Assembly: GCF_000616095.1 (NCBI RefSeq)
Contig: NZ_BAMS01000001.1
Span: 558,001 to 622,000, forward strand
From: Sneathiella glossodoripedis JCM 23214
Lineage (GTDB): Bacteria > Pseudomonadota > Alphaproteobacteria > Sneathiellales > Sneathiellaceae
Direction of reading: 5' to 3'
Length of the DNA: 64,000 nt
Below the pieces are notes generated by a model. It was not told the origin of the DNA. It did no database searches and saw nothing but the letters and a program-made list of their open reading frames with translations. The position numbers and the translations under genes are program-made. The stretch's first letter is position 1. Every line of letters starts with the position of its first letter. Below, piece by piece: positions 20,630 through 29,882 of this stretch.

Positions 20630-22413
20630 TGGCCCCCATTTTGTTTAAGTGATTTCGGAACCAATATTTTCCGGCTTCTTAAATATTCCCCCATTGTCTT
20701 GGCTTGCCCATCAATCCGGTCATTAGCAGCAACACCTTCTCCCAGAATTCCATGGATCATGAAGTTGAGGGATTTTATGTTGGGGAGTTCAAAGCGCTCA
20801 ATTCTAAACGGAGCTGTATCCGGCAACAGTTCTATTAGTTTTTCTATAGTGAGTGTGTGATACAGCCAGCTATACGAACTCATATCTTTAGCCCAAACGC
20901 CAATATTGGCAGAACCCCCTTTGTCACCTGAGCGAGTGCCAAAAAGCTCACCAAAAAAGATTTCCACCAGTTCACTATCCTGCGATGGTGGGAGTTTCAT
21001 ATTGTTTGTAAATGCAGGCACCTGTTTTAGCTCTTGGACGCTGCTTGGCTGTATATCGTAACAGGTCCCATTAATATGGACTTTCTCCGTTATGTGTTGG
21101 CTGTTAATTAGTGCAGGCCAGTGTATGATAAATGGGCCACCTGATGTAGGGGCAGATCGGCCGGTGAAGCCAGGGAAATTGGCGAGTGCAAGTTCAATAA
21201 TTTTCGCAGAAAAAAGGCGACCCGCGAGTTTGGGGTCTCCAGATTTGACAGAAATTCGCAAAGTTGCAAAGGCTTCTTCATTGCGTTGAGCGTCATCCTT
21301 ATCGCTTCTGATCAGATCAACAGATATATCGTCAAATTGTTCCCTCCCGCCCAAAAGATGAAACAGGCTGTCAGTAAAGATTTCAGCTTTTCTTTCTATT
21401 TGTAGTCCGGTGAGTAGGATTTCCATGCTATTTTTAAACCCACCCATGATATTAAGGCATACCTTATGGGTTTTGGGAGGTGGACTTCCTCTACATTCAC
21501 TGATGCGCACTCGATCCTCACCCACTTGTTCGATTTTGAGGCTATCAAAATGGCTGATGACATCTGGATTAACATAGGCTGGTGAATTTATTTCATATAG
21601 TAGTTGGGCTGTAACGGTACCTACAGATACTAGCCCGCCGGTTCCTGGATGCTTGGTGATCGTAAAGCTGCCATCGGATTCTATTTCCGCGATAGGATAG
21701 CCCACGTTTCTAAAGCTGGGAACTTCTTCAAAAAAAGCGTAATTACCACCGCATACCTGCGCGCCGCATTCAATCAGATGGCCGGCAGCGACAGCTCCGG
21801 CAAGTGAGTCAAAATCGTCACGTTGCCAGTTGAATTTCCATGCGGCGGGGCCCAGCACAACGGCGGCGTCAGTGACGCGCGGGGCGATCACAATATCAGC
21901 CCCTTCATCAAGGGCTTTTTTGATCCCCCACCCCCCAAGATAAGCGTTTGCTGTGGCGGGTTTGTAATTGGTCTGGTTCAGCGCTTTGCCGGTGTCAATA
22001 TTCGTAAATGTTTCACCGGCTTTCATCAATTCGTTTAGGCGCGGAACCAGATTATCTCCGTCAATATAGGCAATATTGCACTTTAACCCAAGCCGCTCTG
22101 CGATAGCTGCAATTTCATCTGCCATCCCTTGTGGGTTCAGACCCCCTGCATTGCTGACTATTTTGATGCCTTTTGCCAAACAGGTTTCAAGAACGTCTTC
22201 AACCTGTTTGAGGAATGTCCCAACATAACCTTCTTCGGGATTTTTTCGTTGCTTGGCATACAGAATTGACATGGTGAGTTCAGCAAGATAGTCGCCGGTA
22301 AGTATGTCGATGGGACCACCTTCCACCATTTCACGCGCAGCGCTGAGTTTGTCACCGTAATATCCACTGCAATTGGCAATGCGGATTACGTCCGTCTTTT
22401 GATTTGCCATCAT
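20626..22413 (-). CDS. acyclic terpene utilisation AtuA family protein (DUF1446)
   Basis: A 595-residue protein. The large N-terminal DUF1446 domain (about residues 8-450) has the family start IRIANCSGYYGDK and motifs VSNAGGLNPQG and APRVTDAA. A C-terminal AtuA-like domain (about 490-585) has GTRSGDKGGSANIGVW. AtuA is needed for citronellol/geraniol catabolism in Pseudomonas (established), but many homologues sit in other acyl-CoA pathways. No biotin carboxylase or acyl-CoA dehydrogenase is adjacent, so the substrate is unknown. The start is ATG 22413 or 22410, after AAGGGGAA. Confidence 0.88.
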   Translation of the reverse strand: MMANQKTDVIRIANCSGYYGDKLSAAREMVEGGPIDILTGDYLAELTMSILYAKQRKNPEEGYVGTFLKQVEDVLETCLAKGIKIVSNAGGLNPQGMADEIAAIAERLGLKCNIAYIDGDNLVPRLNELMKAGETFTNIDTGKALNQTNYKPATANAYLGGWGIKKALDEGADIVIAPRVTDAAVVLGPAAWKFNWQRDDFDSLAGAVAAGHLIECGAQVCGGNYAFFEEVPSFRNVGYPIAEIESDGSFTITKHPGTGGLVSVGTVTAQLLYEINSPAYVNPDVISHFDSLKIEQVGEDRVRISECRGSPPPKTHKVCLNIMGGFKNSMEILLTGLQIERKAEIFTDSLFHLLGGREQFDDISVDLIRSDKDDAQRNEEAFATLRISVKSGDPKLAGRLFSAKIIELALANFPGFTGRSAPTSGGPFIIHWPALINSQHITEKVHINGTCYDIQPSSVQELKQVPAFTNNMKLPPSQDSELVEIFFGELFGTRSGDKGGSANIGVWAKDMSSYSWLYHTLTIEKLIELLPDTAPFRIERFELPNIKSLNFMIHGILGEGVAANDRIDGQAKTMGEYLRSRKILVPKSLKQNGGH

Positions 22414-22465
22414 TTCCCCTTCACTTTTTTAAAAGTACTATATATAGAACTTTTGTGAAGGGGAA
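22414..22465 (-). promoter_or_regulatory. 52-bp dyad covering the AtuA ribosome-binding site
   Basis: Perfect 11-base arms, TTCCCCTTCAC (22414-22424) and GTGAAGGGGAA (22455-22465), flank a 24-bp near-palindrome (22431-22454). On the - strand transcript the downstream arm is the ribosome-binding site of the AtuA-like gene, so the hairpin would sequester it. The 24-bp core may also be a GntR operator. There is no T-tract, so it is not a simple terminator for the upstream permease. Confidence 0.55.
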
Positions 22466-22473
22466 GTGCTATT

Positions 22474-23557
22474 CTAGAGGACTGAGAGCACCATCTGAAA
22501 TGTCAATCCCGCAAGAAGGGAGCCTACTAGTGCGAAACCAACATACAGGGCAAACAGCGGTGGCTTTAACAATGACCAGATTCCAACGGCTGCCGGGATG
22601 CAGGTTGCAGCCCCTGCAACCATAAATGTTAGGGCAGTCGGTGCACTCATGCCCAGATTCATCAGGCCGTCAACAAGGGGAATGGCGGCATAACCGTTCA
22701 GGTATGTAGGTATTCCGATAAAGGCGGCGAGCAATATGGAATAGTCATTGCCCGCGCCAAGTAGGCTGGCAATGTTTTCTGCTGGCACATATGAGATCAT
22801 CAACTTCGAGTAAAAAGGCAAAGGCGAGCCATTTCCCAAGGAATTTAAAAGATTTCCAGGCTTCAGATCCAAACATCTGGCGCTTATCAGCATGCCGCCA
22901 CACTGGCCAATTGACATTTGGTTTTGCGAGTGCCGAGCTACCGCATTGGGGTGCAGCAATTTCTTTAAGGCCGCCTTTCATGTTGATCACACGAGAAAGT
23001 ACCATCGTTGCGAATCCGGCAAACAACCCCATACCAATTGCCGCGAGTGCTTTCACAGTCGCGAAATCCAGCCCTAACTCCGCAGCTGTTAATATAAACA
23101 TTTCCGGATCCATTATGGGTGAAGCAATACAAAAGGCGAGAACTGGTGCAAATGGAACCCCGCTGGCCAACAGAGCCGCGACCAGAGGAATAACGCCGCA
23201 GGAGCAAAAAGGAGACAGTGCGCCGACCATGGATGCGATTACTACTGCTTTTACAGGGTTCCCAGAAAAAGCAAGTGCGATGAGTTGGTCTGCTCCACTT
23301 GCTTTCAAATAAGCTGCTGTCAAAATGGATAGCAGTAAATAAGGGGCGATTGACACAAGGCTATCAATTGTAAAACCGATGTGTTTGCCAATGTCTGTCG
23401 GTACAAAGATTGCAATAACCAGCAGGATTAAGGCACCGCCCCAAACGGGAGTTCCAAGATTTTTGATATGTGAATAGAGTTTTTTTCCAAATGAAAGCTG
23501 AGAATCAATTTTGGGTGCACAGCAGGCTTGCGGGTTTTCGGAGATGATTTCAGTCAT
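22474..23557 (-). CDS. permease of the ArsP/DUF318 type (frameshifted)
   Basis: A membrane permease of about 361 residues with 8 or more predicted helices. Typical motifs are FCSCGVIPL (about residues 115-123), SPIMDPEMF, and PTYLNGYAAIPL in the C-terminal half. The family includes ArsP (organoarsenical efflux) and SO_0444-type metal exporters. An N-terminal CC pair (QACCAPK) may bind metal. The frame breaks at about 22795-22805: restoring two bases near GAAGTTGATG joins FAFLLE to LMISYVPAE. It overlaps the upstream ArsR gene by 8 bases, so metal or metalloid control is likely. Confidence 0.82.
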
Positions 23558-23855
23558 TTGTTGGCTCCTGATTGTCTATGCAGCATTCCTGTTCAAGCAC
23601 GGAAATGATGGTAGTGATTTTGTTCAAATTTGCTCTGCAGGTGACGGTTCGGCCTTGTTTGGTTTGAGTAACCAATTCGGCGCTCACCAATCCTCTCAGG
23701 TGAAAAGCTAGTGTTGAAGCTGGAACAGACAGTCGCTCCCCTATTTCGCCAATGTTTAGCCCAGTCGGTTCGGATTTGACTAGCAGGCGGAAAATTTCCA
23801 GTCGGGTTTCGTTTCCAAGTTCTGCTAGAGCTTTTGCTATCGATGATGTTTCCAT
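23550..23855 (-). CDS. ArsR-family metal/metalloid-responsive repressor
   Basis: A 101-residue winged-helix protein with the ArsR core LGNETRLEIFRLLV and recognition helix region VPASTLAFHLRGL. The only cysteine pair is near the C-terminus (ECCID), plus one in TCRA, so it lacks the classical ELCVCDL site. The ligand is therefore unclear. It is co-transcribed with the permease, which it probably represses. Confidence 0.88.
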   Translation of the reverse strand: METSSIAKALAELGNETRLEIFRLLVKSEPTGLNIGEIGERLSVPASTLAFHLRGLVSAELVTQTKQGRTVTCRANLNKITTIISVLEQECCIDNQEPTND

Positions 23856-23990
23856 AATTCACTTATAGCAGGAAAAAACTTAAAAACAACCATAAAACTA
23901 GTTATGTGGTTGTTTTAAAAGACTTGCAGCATGCGACTGGCTCAAATAGTCTTTTGCCGACCATAAAAAATACTTTGGGAAATAATAATA

Positions 23991-24959
23991 ATGAAAACAA
24001 GATTCACTGAAGCCTTTGGTGTGGAACATCCAATTATTCAAGGTGGTATGCAATGGGTCGGACGAGCAGAACTTGTGTCCGCAGTTGCAAATGCAGGTGC
24101 GTTGGGATGCTTGACAGCACTTACACAGCCTACACCCGAAGATCTGAGCAAAGAGATTGGTCGTGTGCGGGATATGACCGACAAACCGTTTGCTGTCAAT
24201 TTTACGATTCTTCCGACGCTAAAACCAATTCCATATGATGAATATATGGACGCTATTGTCCAATCTGGTGTGAAAATAGTAGAGACAGCAGGCAATAACC
24301 CAAAAGCCCATATGCCTAAATTAAAAGAGGCAGGTATTAAGGTTATTCACAAATGTACATCGGTGCGCCATGCGATCACGGCTCAAAAAATTGGCGTCGA
24401 CGCCATTAGCATTGATGGTTTTGAATGTGCAGGACATCCAGGTGAGGACGATACGCCTGGTCTTATTCTTATTCCAAAAGCGGCAGACAAAATTGACATT
24501 CCGATTATAGCCTCTGGTGGTTTTGCGGATGGGCGTGGCTTGGCAGCTGCGATTGCGCTTGGTGCTGATGGTATCAATATGGGTACGCGTTTTATGGCTA
24601 CGCAGGAAGCGCCAGTACACGAGACCATAAAACAGAAAATTGTATCTGCAGATGAGCTTCAAACAACTCTCATTTTTAGGACTCTGCGAAATACCACACG
24701 GATGTTTTCCAACGAAGTATCCAAAAAGATCATTGAAATGGAAGCGGAAGGTAAGGGAATTGATGAAATCGGTCCGATTGCCAGTGGTCTTAAAGGAAAA
24801 CTTGTTTACGAAACAGGTGATGAGAACGCAGGCGTTTGGTCTGCGGGTATGTGCATCGGTCTGATCAATGACATTCCAACTGTGAAAGAGCTGGTTGAAC
24901 GTATTGTCAACGATGCTGAAACTATCATTAATGAGCGGTTTCGGCGGATCGTTGCTTAA
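23991..24959 (+). CDS. nitronate monooxygenase family protein
   Basis: A 322-residue FMN TIM-barrel of the NMO/2-nitropropane dioxygenase family. It starts FGVEHPIIQGGMQWVG, has the conserved DGFECAGHPGE segment with the catalytic-loop His (about residues 144-154), and the phosphate-binding IIASGGFADGRG and GTRFMATQEA. It may detoxify propionate-3-nitronate or act on another substrate; some relatives are enoyl reductases. It is monocistronic. Confidence 0.9.
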   Translation: MKTRFTEAFGVEHPIIQGGMQWVGRAELVSAVANAGALGCLTALTQPTPEDLSKEIGRVRDMTDKPFAVNFTILPTLKPIPYDEYMDAIVQSGVKIVETAGNNPKAHMPKLKEAGIKVIHKCTSVRHAITAQKIGVDAISIDGFECAGHPGEDDTPGLILIPKAADKIDIPIIASGGFADGRGLAAAIALGADGINMGTRFMATQEAPVHETIKQKIVSADELQTTLIFRTLRNTTRMFSNEVSKKIIEMEAEGKGIDEIGPIASGLKGKLVYETGDENAGVWSAGMCIGLINDIPTVKELVERIVNDAETIINERFRRIVA

Positions 24960-24976
24960 GGCGGCTTAATCCTGTT

Positions 24977-25405
24977 TTAAATCAAGGCCAAAGTACCAGC
25001 AGTTACAAGAGAGTAGCGCGCCAGTTTTCCAATTAAGACCAGTATGAGGAAAACTGGTAATCTTACATTCAGGGCGCCCGCGACAAGTGTAAGCGGGTCG
25101 CCTATGATGGGTAGCCAGGCTAAAAGAAGCGAATAGAGCCCGTATCTGTTAAACCAACGCTCAGCTTTGATCATCTGTTTCTGATTTACGGGGAACCATT
25201 TTCGGTCTTGAAACCGCATAAGATATTTGCCGATTATCCAATTGATTAGAGAGCCCAAAAGGTTTCCGGTTGTGGCAACTACGAGTAATAGACCAATAGG
25301 TTCTTGGCCCTTAGCGACAAGCGTAATTAATAGGGCTTCTGATGATCCGGGCAATAATGTTGCAGATAACAGGCCGGAGATAAAAAGTCCGCTAAGCGCA
25401 GTCAT
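24977..25405 (-). CDS. YqaA/VTT-family inner membrane protein
   Basis: A 142-residue protein of the DedA/VTT superfamily, YqaA branch, with about four hydrophobic segments. It carries LPGSSEALLITL, GNLLGSLINWIIGKY and WLPIIGDPLTLVAGAL. The function is not established; DedA relatives affect membrane homeostasis or lipid scrambling. It converges with the NMO gene. Confidence 0.87.
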   Translation of the reverse strand: MTALSGLFISGLLSATLLPGSSEALLITLVAKGQEPIGLLLVVATTGNLLGSLINWIIGKYLMRFQDRKWFPVNQKQMIKAERWFNRYGLYSLLLAWLPIIGDPLTLVAGALNVRLPVFLILVLIGKLARYSLVTAGTLALI

Positions 25406-25536
25406 TCAAGATTCTTGCAAGGGTTTTTTTTGGGGGTACAGGAATTGTATCGGGTTGAAACAGTTGCAGTGCAATAAGGCTCCGATTAGGCGGGCCAAAT
25501 AGAATGCTTACAATTTTCGGTGTGATATTTGGGGGT

Positions 25537-25558
25537 GCCTCCAACCGAAGTTGGAGGC
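25537..25558 (-). terminator. UUCG-capped stem-loop after the cold-shock gene
   Basis: On the - strand the 9-bp stem GCCTCCAAC/GTTGGAGGC closes a TTCG loop 9 bases after the cold-shock stop. No T-run follows, so it may be a transcript-stabilising hairpin rather than a complete terminator. Confidence 0.6.
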
Positions 25559-25567
25559 GAAATTTGG

Positions 25568-25777
25568 TTAGCCTGTAACAGCCAGCTGTTCAGCAGATGA
25601 TTTGCCATTGCGTCCAGGAACGAGTTCGTAAGAAACTTTCGCGCCTTCTGCAAGTGTTGTCAAACCTGCTTTTTCTACAGCAGAAATATGAACAAAAGCG
25701 TCTGCTGAACCATCTTCTGGCTCAATAAAACCGTAACCTTTTGTTGCATTAAACCATTTAACAGTACCGTTAGCCAT
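25568..25777 (-). CDS. cold-shock protein (CspA family)
   Basis: A 69-residue single-stranded nucleic-acid-binding OB-fold protein. RNP1-like KGYGFIEP and RNP2-like AFVHIS are present. The start MANGTVKWF at 25777 is chosen by family convention and by GGAGAC just upstream; an earlier ATG at 25810 would add 11 unrelated residues. It acts as an RNA chaperone. The gene has a long upstream region without other genes, as is common for csp genes. Confidence 0.95.
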   Translation of the reverse strand: MANGTVKWFNATKGYGFIEPEDGSADAFVHISAVEKAGLTTLAEGAKVSYELVPGRNGKSSAEQLAVTG

Positions 25778-26190
25778 TATTGTCTCCTTAATAGCGATGT
25801 GTTGCCGCAAACCACCTATTGACCTGCAGCTGGGGTAACGTTCACATCGGTAGGAAACAAAACAGAGTAGTCTTTAGTCAGAGTCATCTAGTAAGTCTTT
25901 ATCGAATGTAACACGTGGGTGAATAGTTGGGTTATCTGTGTCAAAAGTCAATGAAATACCGAATTTGAATAACAAATCTATGTTTCAAGATTGTGGCAAT
26001 CCATTGAAAATGAAGGTGGGAGCTTACGTTATGACTAAAATAGCGTATTGCAGTAAATTTATGCAAAAACACATTTTAGGCGTCATTGTCAAATATTAAG
26101 ATAAACTAACGAATCTATTGGGTTCGGTTGAAACTCAAGGGAATGTACTTACATCCAAGAAAGTTGATAGAACCACTTAGGAATACCAAT
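25778..26190. other. intergenic region: csp leader and divergent lipoprotein promoter
   Basis: There is no convincing gene here. In the csp leader (- strand), CGATGTG (25795-25801) can pair with CACATCG (25843-25849), giving a stem just upstream of the ribosome-binding site. The rest is AT-rich and should contain divergent promoters, none with a clear consensus. Confidence 0.4.
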
Positions 26191-26325
26191 ATGTTACGGT
26201 CAACAGTGATGGCTATTTTGTTTATTGCTATTTTGAGCGGTTGTGGAACCATAAAGGTTCATAACCCTAACCCGCATGCTGAAGTGTATTCTCAGCAGGA
26301 TCATGGTTTAACGGCCAAGCCCTAA
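26191..26325 (+). CDS. small lipoprotein
   Basis: A 44-residue predicted lipoprotein. The signal peptide MLRSTVMAILFIAIL is followed by the lipobox LSGC, so acylation would occur at the cysteine at about residue 18. That leaves a mature peptide of about 27 residues. The start at 26191 is favoured over 26128 because AGGAA lies upstream and the signal peptide begins there. No function is recognised. Confidence 0.6.
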   Translation: MLRSTVMAILFIAILSGCGTIKVHNPNPHAEVYSQQDHGLTAKP

Positions 26326-26350
26326 AAAAGGCGGTTGTGTATGCCGCCTT
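26321..26350 (-). terminator. intrinsic terminator for the VPLPA-CTERM gene
   Basis: On the - strand the stem AAGGCGG/CCGCCTT is followed by a run of T residues. It lies 20 bases beyond the stop at 26370 and abuts the lipoprotein stop from the other side. Confidence 0.8.
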
Positions 26351-26369
26351 GAATTCAGTTTCTTGTTTA

Positions 26370-27053
26370 TCAGGATTTTCGCTTGCGACGCCAACCCATA
26401 AATCCAAGAACCGCCAATGCAGTACCATATAGTGGCAAAGCCGCAGGTAGCGGGACCACTGAAACTGCCGCAACTGCATAGTCGTTCCGGCCAAGGTTGT
26501 CACCGGGGCTAATGCCAGGGGCGGTAAAAACGATTTGGGTGACATTGATATTTGGCAGGAGGAACATAAGATATCCGCTATCGCCTGTGGGAGTTTCCGT
26601 TGGATCTGAAAGCGCAAAGCCCGAGCCGTTACCACTTGTTCCGCCGCTCCAACTAAACTCTGCCCGTTCCTGACCATCGCCATTAGCAGCAGTGAAAAGA
26701 TCCAGAAAATAGACTGCGTTTAGAGTTACTGCATTAGCAAAGGAAATGATGATACTTTCCTGAGTGCCCCCTGAGACTTCATCATCGCGTACGCCGATGC
26801 CGTCAAGCTGACATGCCAAAGGCGGGGAGGCACAGCTACTGCCATCCTGACCAGTCCAGGTTAGTGAACCACCTGTAGCGGAAACTGTGGCGGTCGTTCC
26901 AGCGAACGCAACTTCACCAGATGTAGGCGCCAAAATGGCATCCCTAACCGCTGTGCTCGTGAAATCAAGAATGGTCGAGGCAGATGCAGTTGTTGACATC
27001 AGACCGATTGAAAGAAGGCTTGCACCGAAGAGTTTAAACAGGTTGGTAAGCAT
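26370..27053 (-). CDS. VPLPA-CTERM sorting domain-containing exported protein
   Basis: A 227-residue secreted protein. A signal peptide (about residues 1-26, cleavage near TASAS) is followed by a Ser/Gly/Thr-rich beta-type body. The C-terminal sorting signal is VPLPAALPLYGTALAVLGF and then a WRRKRKS basic tail. VPLPA-CTERM proteins are processed by a dedicated exosortase in alphaproteobacteria (established). No exosortase is in the window, so it must be elsewhere in the genome. A surface or matrix role is an inference. Confidence 0.88.
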   Translation of the reverse strand: MLTNLFKLFGASLLSIGLMSTTASASTILDFTSTAVRDAILAPTSGEVAFAGTTATVSATGGSLTWTGQDGSSCASPPLACQLDGIGVRDDEVSGGTQESIIISFANAVTLNAVYFLDLFTAANGDGQERAEFSWSGGTSGNGSGFALSDPTETPTGDSGYLMFLLPNINVTQIVFTAPGISPGDNLGRNDYAVAAVSVVPLPAALPLYGTALAVLGFMGWRRKRKS

Positions 27054-27289
27054 GCAACAAAATCCTTTTTTTCATTTTGATCAGCCTAACAGATGTCAAT
27101 TTCTGAAGTTAGCCAAATTGCAATAAAGGTTAATATTTTGTTAATTTGTTCGCCTCTTGGTTACTTGCTCAATCCAAGCCGCAACTTATGGTAACATTCT
27201 GCTAACCATAAGTTTTGGAGTTTGGTTAATTTTCCGCAGATATTCTGATCGGCCGAATCACGTAACGCTTTGGACCAGATTAGAGTGTC

Positions 27290-28069
27290 TTACATTGTGC
27301 CGGGAAAGGCCCCCCCATCCATGAGAATATTCTGTCCGGTGATAAAGCCAGCCTTGTCACTACAAAGATAAGCACATGTGGCACCAAACTCAGAAGGATT
27401 TCCAAATCGGCCTGTTGGGTTAGCTGCCATTTTCTGTTTTCGTTCTTCTGCCAGGCTGTGCCCGGCAGCTTTTGCCGTCAACTCTAGATTGGAAGCAAGC
27501 CGGTCAGTTTCAAAAGGTCCCGGTAACAGGTTGTTGATTGTGACCCCATGCAGCGCCACTTCACGTGAGGTGCCCGCAACAAATCCGGTCAGTCCAGTTC
27601 GCGCGCCGTTGGACAAACCCAGAATGGCAATCGGTGATTTTACGGCGGCTGACGTTATATTCACGATCCTTCCAAATTTACGCTCGATCATACCATCGAC
27701 AACTGCTTTGATCAGAAGAATGGGTGTCAGCATGTTAGCATCCACTGCGGCGATCCAATCATCTCTATCCCAGTCGCGGAAATTTCCAGGGGGCGGACCG
27801 CCTGCATTATTCACGAGGATGTCCGGATTAGGGCAAGTCTCCAGTAGGGCGGCGCGTCCCTCCTCCGTTGTAACATCAGCGGCAACGGTAATGACGTCGG
27901 AGTTGGTTGTTGAACGTATTTCATCTGCGGTTTTTTCGAGGCTGTCTTTTGAGCGTCCGTTGATGATAACTTTGGCTCCCTCTGCTGCTAACGATAGCGC
28001 GCAAGCTTTACCCAATCCTTTGGACGAAGCACAAATAATTGCGGTTTTACCAGTAATGCCAAGATCCAT
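27290..28069 (-). CDS. SDR family oxidoreductase with atypical active site
   Basis: A 259-residue short-chain dehydrogenase. The cofactor motif ASSKGLGKA is present, as are NNAGG and NITSAA (catalytic Ser), and the C-terminus is GGAFPG. The usual YxxxK is replaced by SNGAR (in LGLSNGARTGL), so both the catalytic Tyr and Lys are missing. A whole SDR branch has this substitution, so it may be a stable variant with altered or no redox chemistry. ATG 28069 is preferred over TTG 28078. It lies 31 bases after the XRE gene and is probably co-transcribed with it. Confidence 0.85.
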   Translation of the reverse strand: MDLGITGKTAIICASSKGLGKACALSLAAEGAKVIINGRSKDSLEKTADEIRSTTNSDVITVAADVTTEEGRAALLETCPNPDILVNNAGGPPPGNFRDWDRDDWIAAVDANMLTPILLIKAVVDGMIERKFGRIVNITSAAVKSPIAILGLSNGARTGLTGFVAGTSREVALHGVTINNLLPGPFETDRLASNLELTAKAAGHSLAEERKQKMAANPTGRFGNPSEFGATCAYLCSDKAGFITGQNILMDGGAFPGTM

Positions 28070-28099
28070 TTTTCGCAAGTTTCCTTATGTTAGGCGGGA

Positions 28100-28945
28100 C
28101 TATCCCGTTAGTTGGGTTCGCATCCAATCAGACATTTCATGTGCCTGCACAGTAGCATTGCGAACAAGTTCGTCAAAATGCCGCGCGAGAGAACGAACAT
28201 GATCCGTTGTATTGAGGACGAAATATCCTTGACCAATATAAATTGCAGCTCTCAGCGGGCCAAAAATAGTGATGGGAACAGAGTAATGAGTTTTTAAATC
28301 AAAACCATACATGCGGACTCTGGGATACAGCTCTTCGGTGAGACGCGCCATATAATCGATTTGGGTTAATCTTTTCCGGCGGCTTAAACCGTCCCAAATT
28401 CCAGTTCCTTCAGCCAGTTGGGTAAAGCGCTGGATAGGAACGCAAATTTCCATTTCCGTATCCGGAAGACGCGCATAATTTTGCCTGGTATTGCGATCTG
28501 CGATGGCTTGATCACCTGTTTTCAATACATAATCACGATATTCATATCGCAATACATCTTGTGTTTTCAGCATATCAGGCAGCGTATTGGGTACATGCCG
28601 TATTTTGTATCCAGCTGCTTCCATATGCCATTTTTCAAGATTTGCATCAGTTGGTGTACGCTCTGTCGTGACCTTGAAGTTTAAGGCACTGTCGAGAAAT
28701 GTGGTGATGGGTTGTGCCTCTTGACTAAGGCCAATCAGCCAGTCGGAGCTGACACCCAGCACTTCAGCAATTTCTGCCAGTGTGTGACTGTTGGGTAATC
28801 GGGGTTCGGACTCGTTGAGAAGTTGACCAAGGGTTGATCGGTCTATCTGTGCGCGATCAGCTAGTTGAGATTGTTTAAGCTCAGCGGCTTCCAGCGCGCG
28901 CAAAAGATTTTTTCGAAATATTTCAGAGCGTTCCCTTTTATCCAT
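28100..28945 (-). CDS. XRE-family regulator with C-terminal sensor domain
   Basis: A 281-residue protein. The N-terminal helix-turn-helix (about residues 10-65) contains ELKQSQLADRAQIDRSTLGQLL. A C-terminal domain (about 85-270) of unknown ligand ends with a segment common in alphaproteobacterial regulators of this architecture (RKRLTQIDYMARL, then HFDELVRNA). It is upstream of, and probably in the same unit as, the SDR. Confidence 0.82.
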   Translation of the reverse strand: MDKRERSEIFRKNLLRALEAAELKQSQLADRAQIDRSTLGQLLNESEPRLPNSHTLAEIAEVLGVSSDWLIGLSQEAQPITTFLDSALNFKVTTERTPTDANLEKWHMEAAGYKIRHVPNTLPDMLKTQDVLRYEYRDYVLKTGDQAIADRNTRQNYARLPDTEMEICVPIQRFTQLAEGTGIWDGLSRRKRLTQIDYMARLTEELYPRVRMYGFDLKTHYSVPITIFGPLRAAIYIGQGYFVLNTTDHVRSLARHFDELVRNATVQAHEMSDWMRTQLTG

Positions 28946-29082
28946 TCCAAAATTATAAGGATGAATCTTATTTTAATCAATTTGATTGACTATAGTCCAT
29001 TTATGTTCTCAAAATTAACTCTAATAGATAAATATGATATGTCTCGCCTTGAAAGAGGCGAGGGAATCTAAATACTGGGGGT

Positions 29083-29277
29083 ATGAAGGATTCACGGAAA
29101 AAATCAATGTTGAAGGCGATAAGCTGGCAGATATTGGGCCTAGTTACGAGCTTCAGTATTTCCTGGTTGTTTTTGGGGTCGATAGGTGAAGCTGGCGAGA
29201 TGACATTTTTTTTAACTCTCACCGCTTTTTGTTTGTATTTTTTACATGAGCGTTTTTGGAATCGTATTAATTTCTAG
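29083..29277 (+). CDS. DUF2061 membrane protein
   Basis: A 64-residue protein with two hydrophobic helices (about residues 12-32 and 40-56) and the family pattern SMLKAISWQILG, then [10 protein letters not shown] at the C-terminus. The function is unknown. The end overlaps the betI 3' end by 11 bases, convergently. Confidence 0.85.
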   Translation: MKDSRKKSMLKAISWQILGLVTSFSISWLFLGSIGEAGEMTFFLTLTAFCLYFLHERFWNRINF

Positions 29278-29844
29278 CCAAATAGGGTTGAATACATTCT
29301 TTCACCAAGGTTCGGGCATAATTGGCGTCTGCTTTTTCTATTCTTAATGCCTGACGAATGAAAATTCCATCAATCAGACTGCCAACCACTTCAGCTGCTT
29401 CTTCGGTTTTGTGTCCGCAAAGAGGACGTAAATAATATCTCAAATTAGACTGCAAACGCCGAACGTAAACCTGTAGCAGTTTTCGGGCTTCCATTGAGTT
29501 TTGAGAATAGGCATAGAATATGAGCCATGCCGATACTATTTCATCAGAAAACTGATCATCAGCGAGGCAGGCATCAATTAGGGAAATTACCTTTTCTTGC
29601 GGTGTGGTCGCATTCTTTAACTCTTTTAGTACAGCTAAGCGAAAGTCGCTTAATAAGTGGCGTAATGCAGCTGTATGAGCTGGGATTTGCTACCAAAATA
29701 GTGATGTGCCAAAGCCGAAGATACATTCGCATGGCCGGCAATATCACTTACACGGATATCGATTGTGCCTTTTTCCTGTATTGTTTTAAGCGTTGCCGCA
29801 ATCAAAGTTTTGCGGCGAAAATCTTCCATTCCAATCTTGGGCAT
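29267..29844 (-). CDS. betI: TetR-family choline-responsive repressor BetI (frameshifted)
   Basis: About 192 residues once repaired. The N-terminal part reads [19 protein letters not shown] and carries the TetR helix-turn-helix with HYFGSKSQL. The frame is lost at about 29678 after QLIQ. One missing base (giving QAALRHLL) restores continuous homology through [10 protein letters not shown] and [11 protein letters not shown] to the C-terminus. BetI releases DNA on binding choline. It is divergent from the choline importer genes, which it presumably controls. Confidence 0.85.
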
Positions 29845-29882
29845 ATATGTTCCTGATTAGCCGCCAAAAGTTTATTGTTATT

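Noticed and set aside
22791-23312. 173-residue open frame on the + strand over the permease
   Set aside because: Antisense to conserved permease motifs; no ribosome-binding site or domain.
27378-28202. 274-residue open frame on the + strand over the SDR gene
   Set aside because: Antisense shadow of a conserved SDR; Ser/Arg/Pro-rich composition typical of a reverse-frame artefact.
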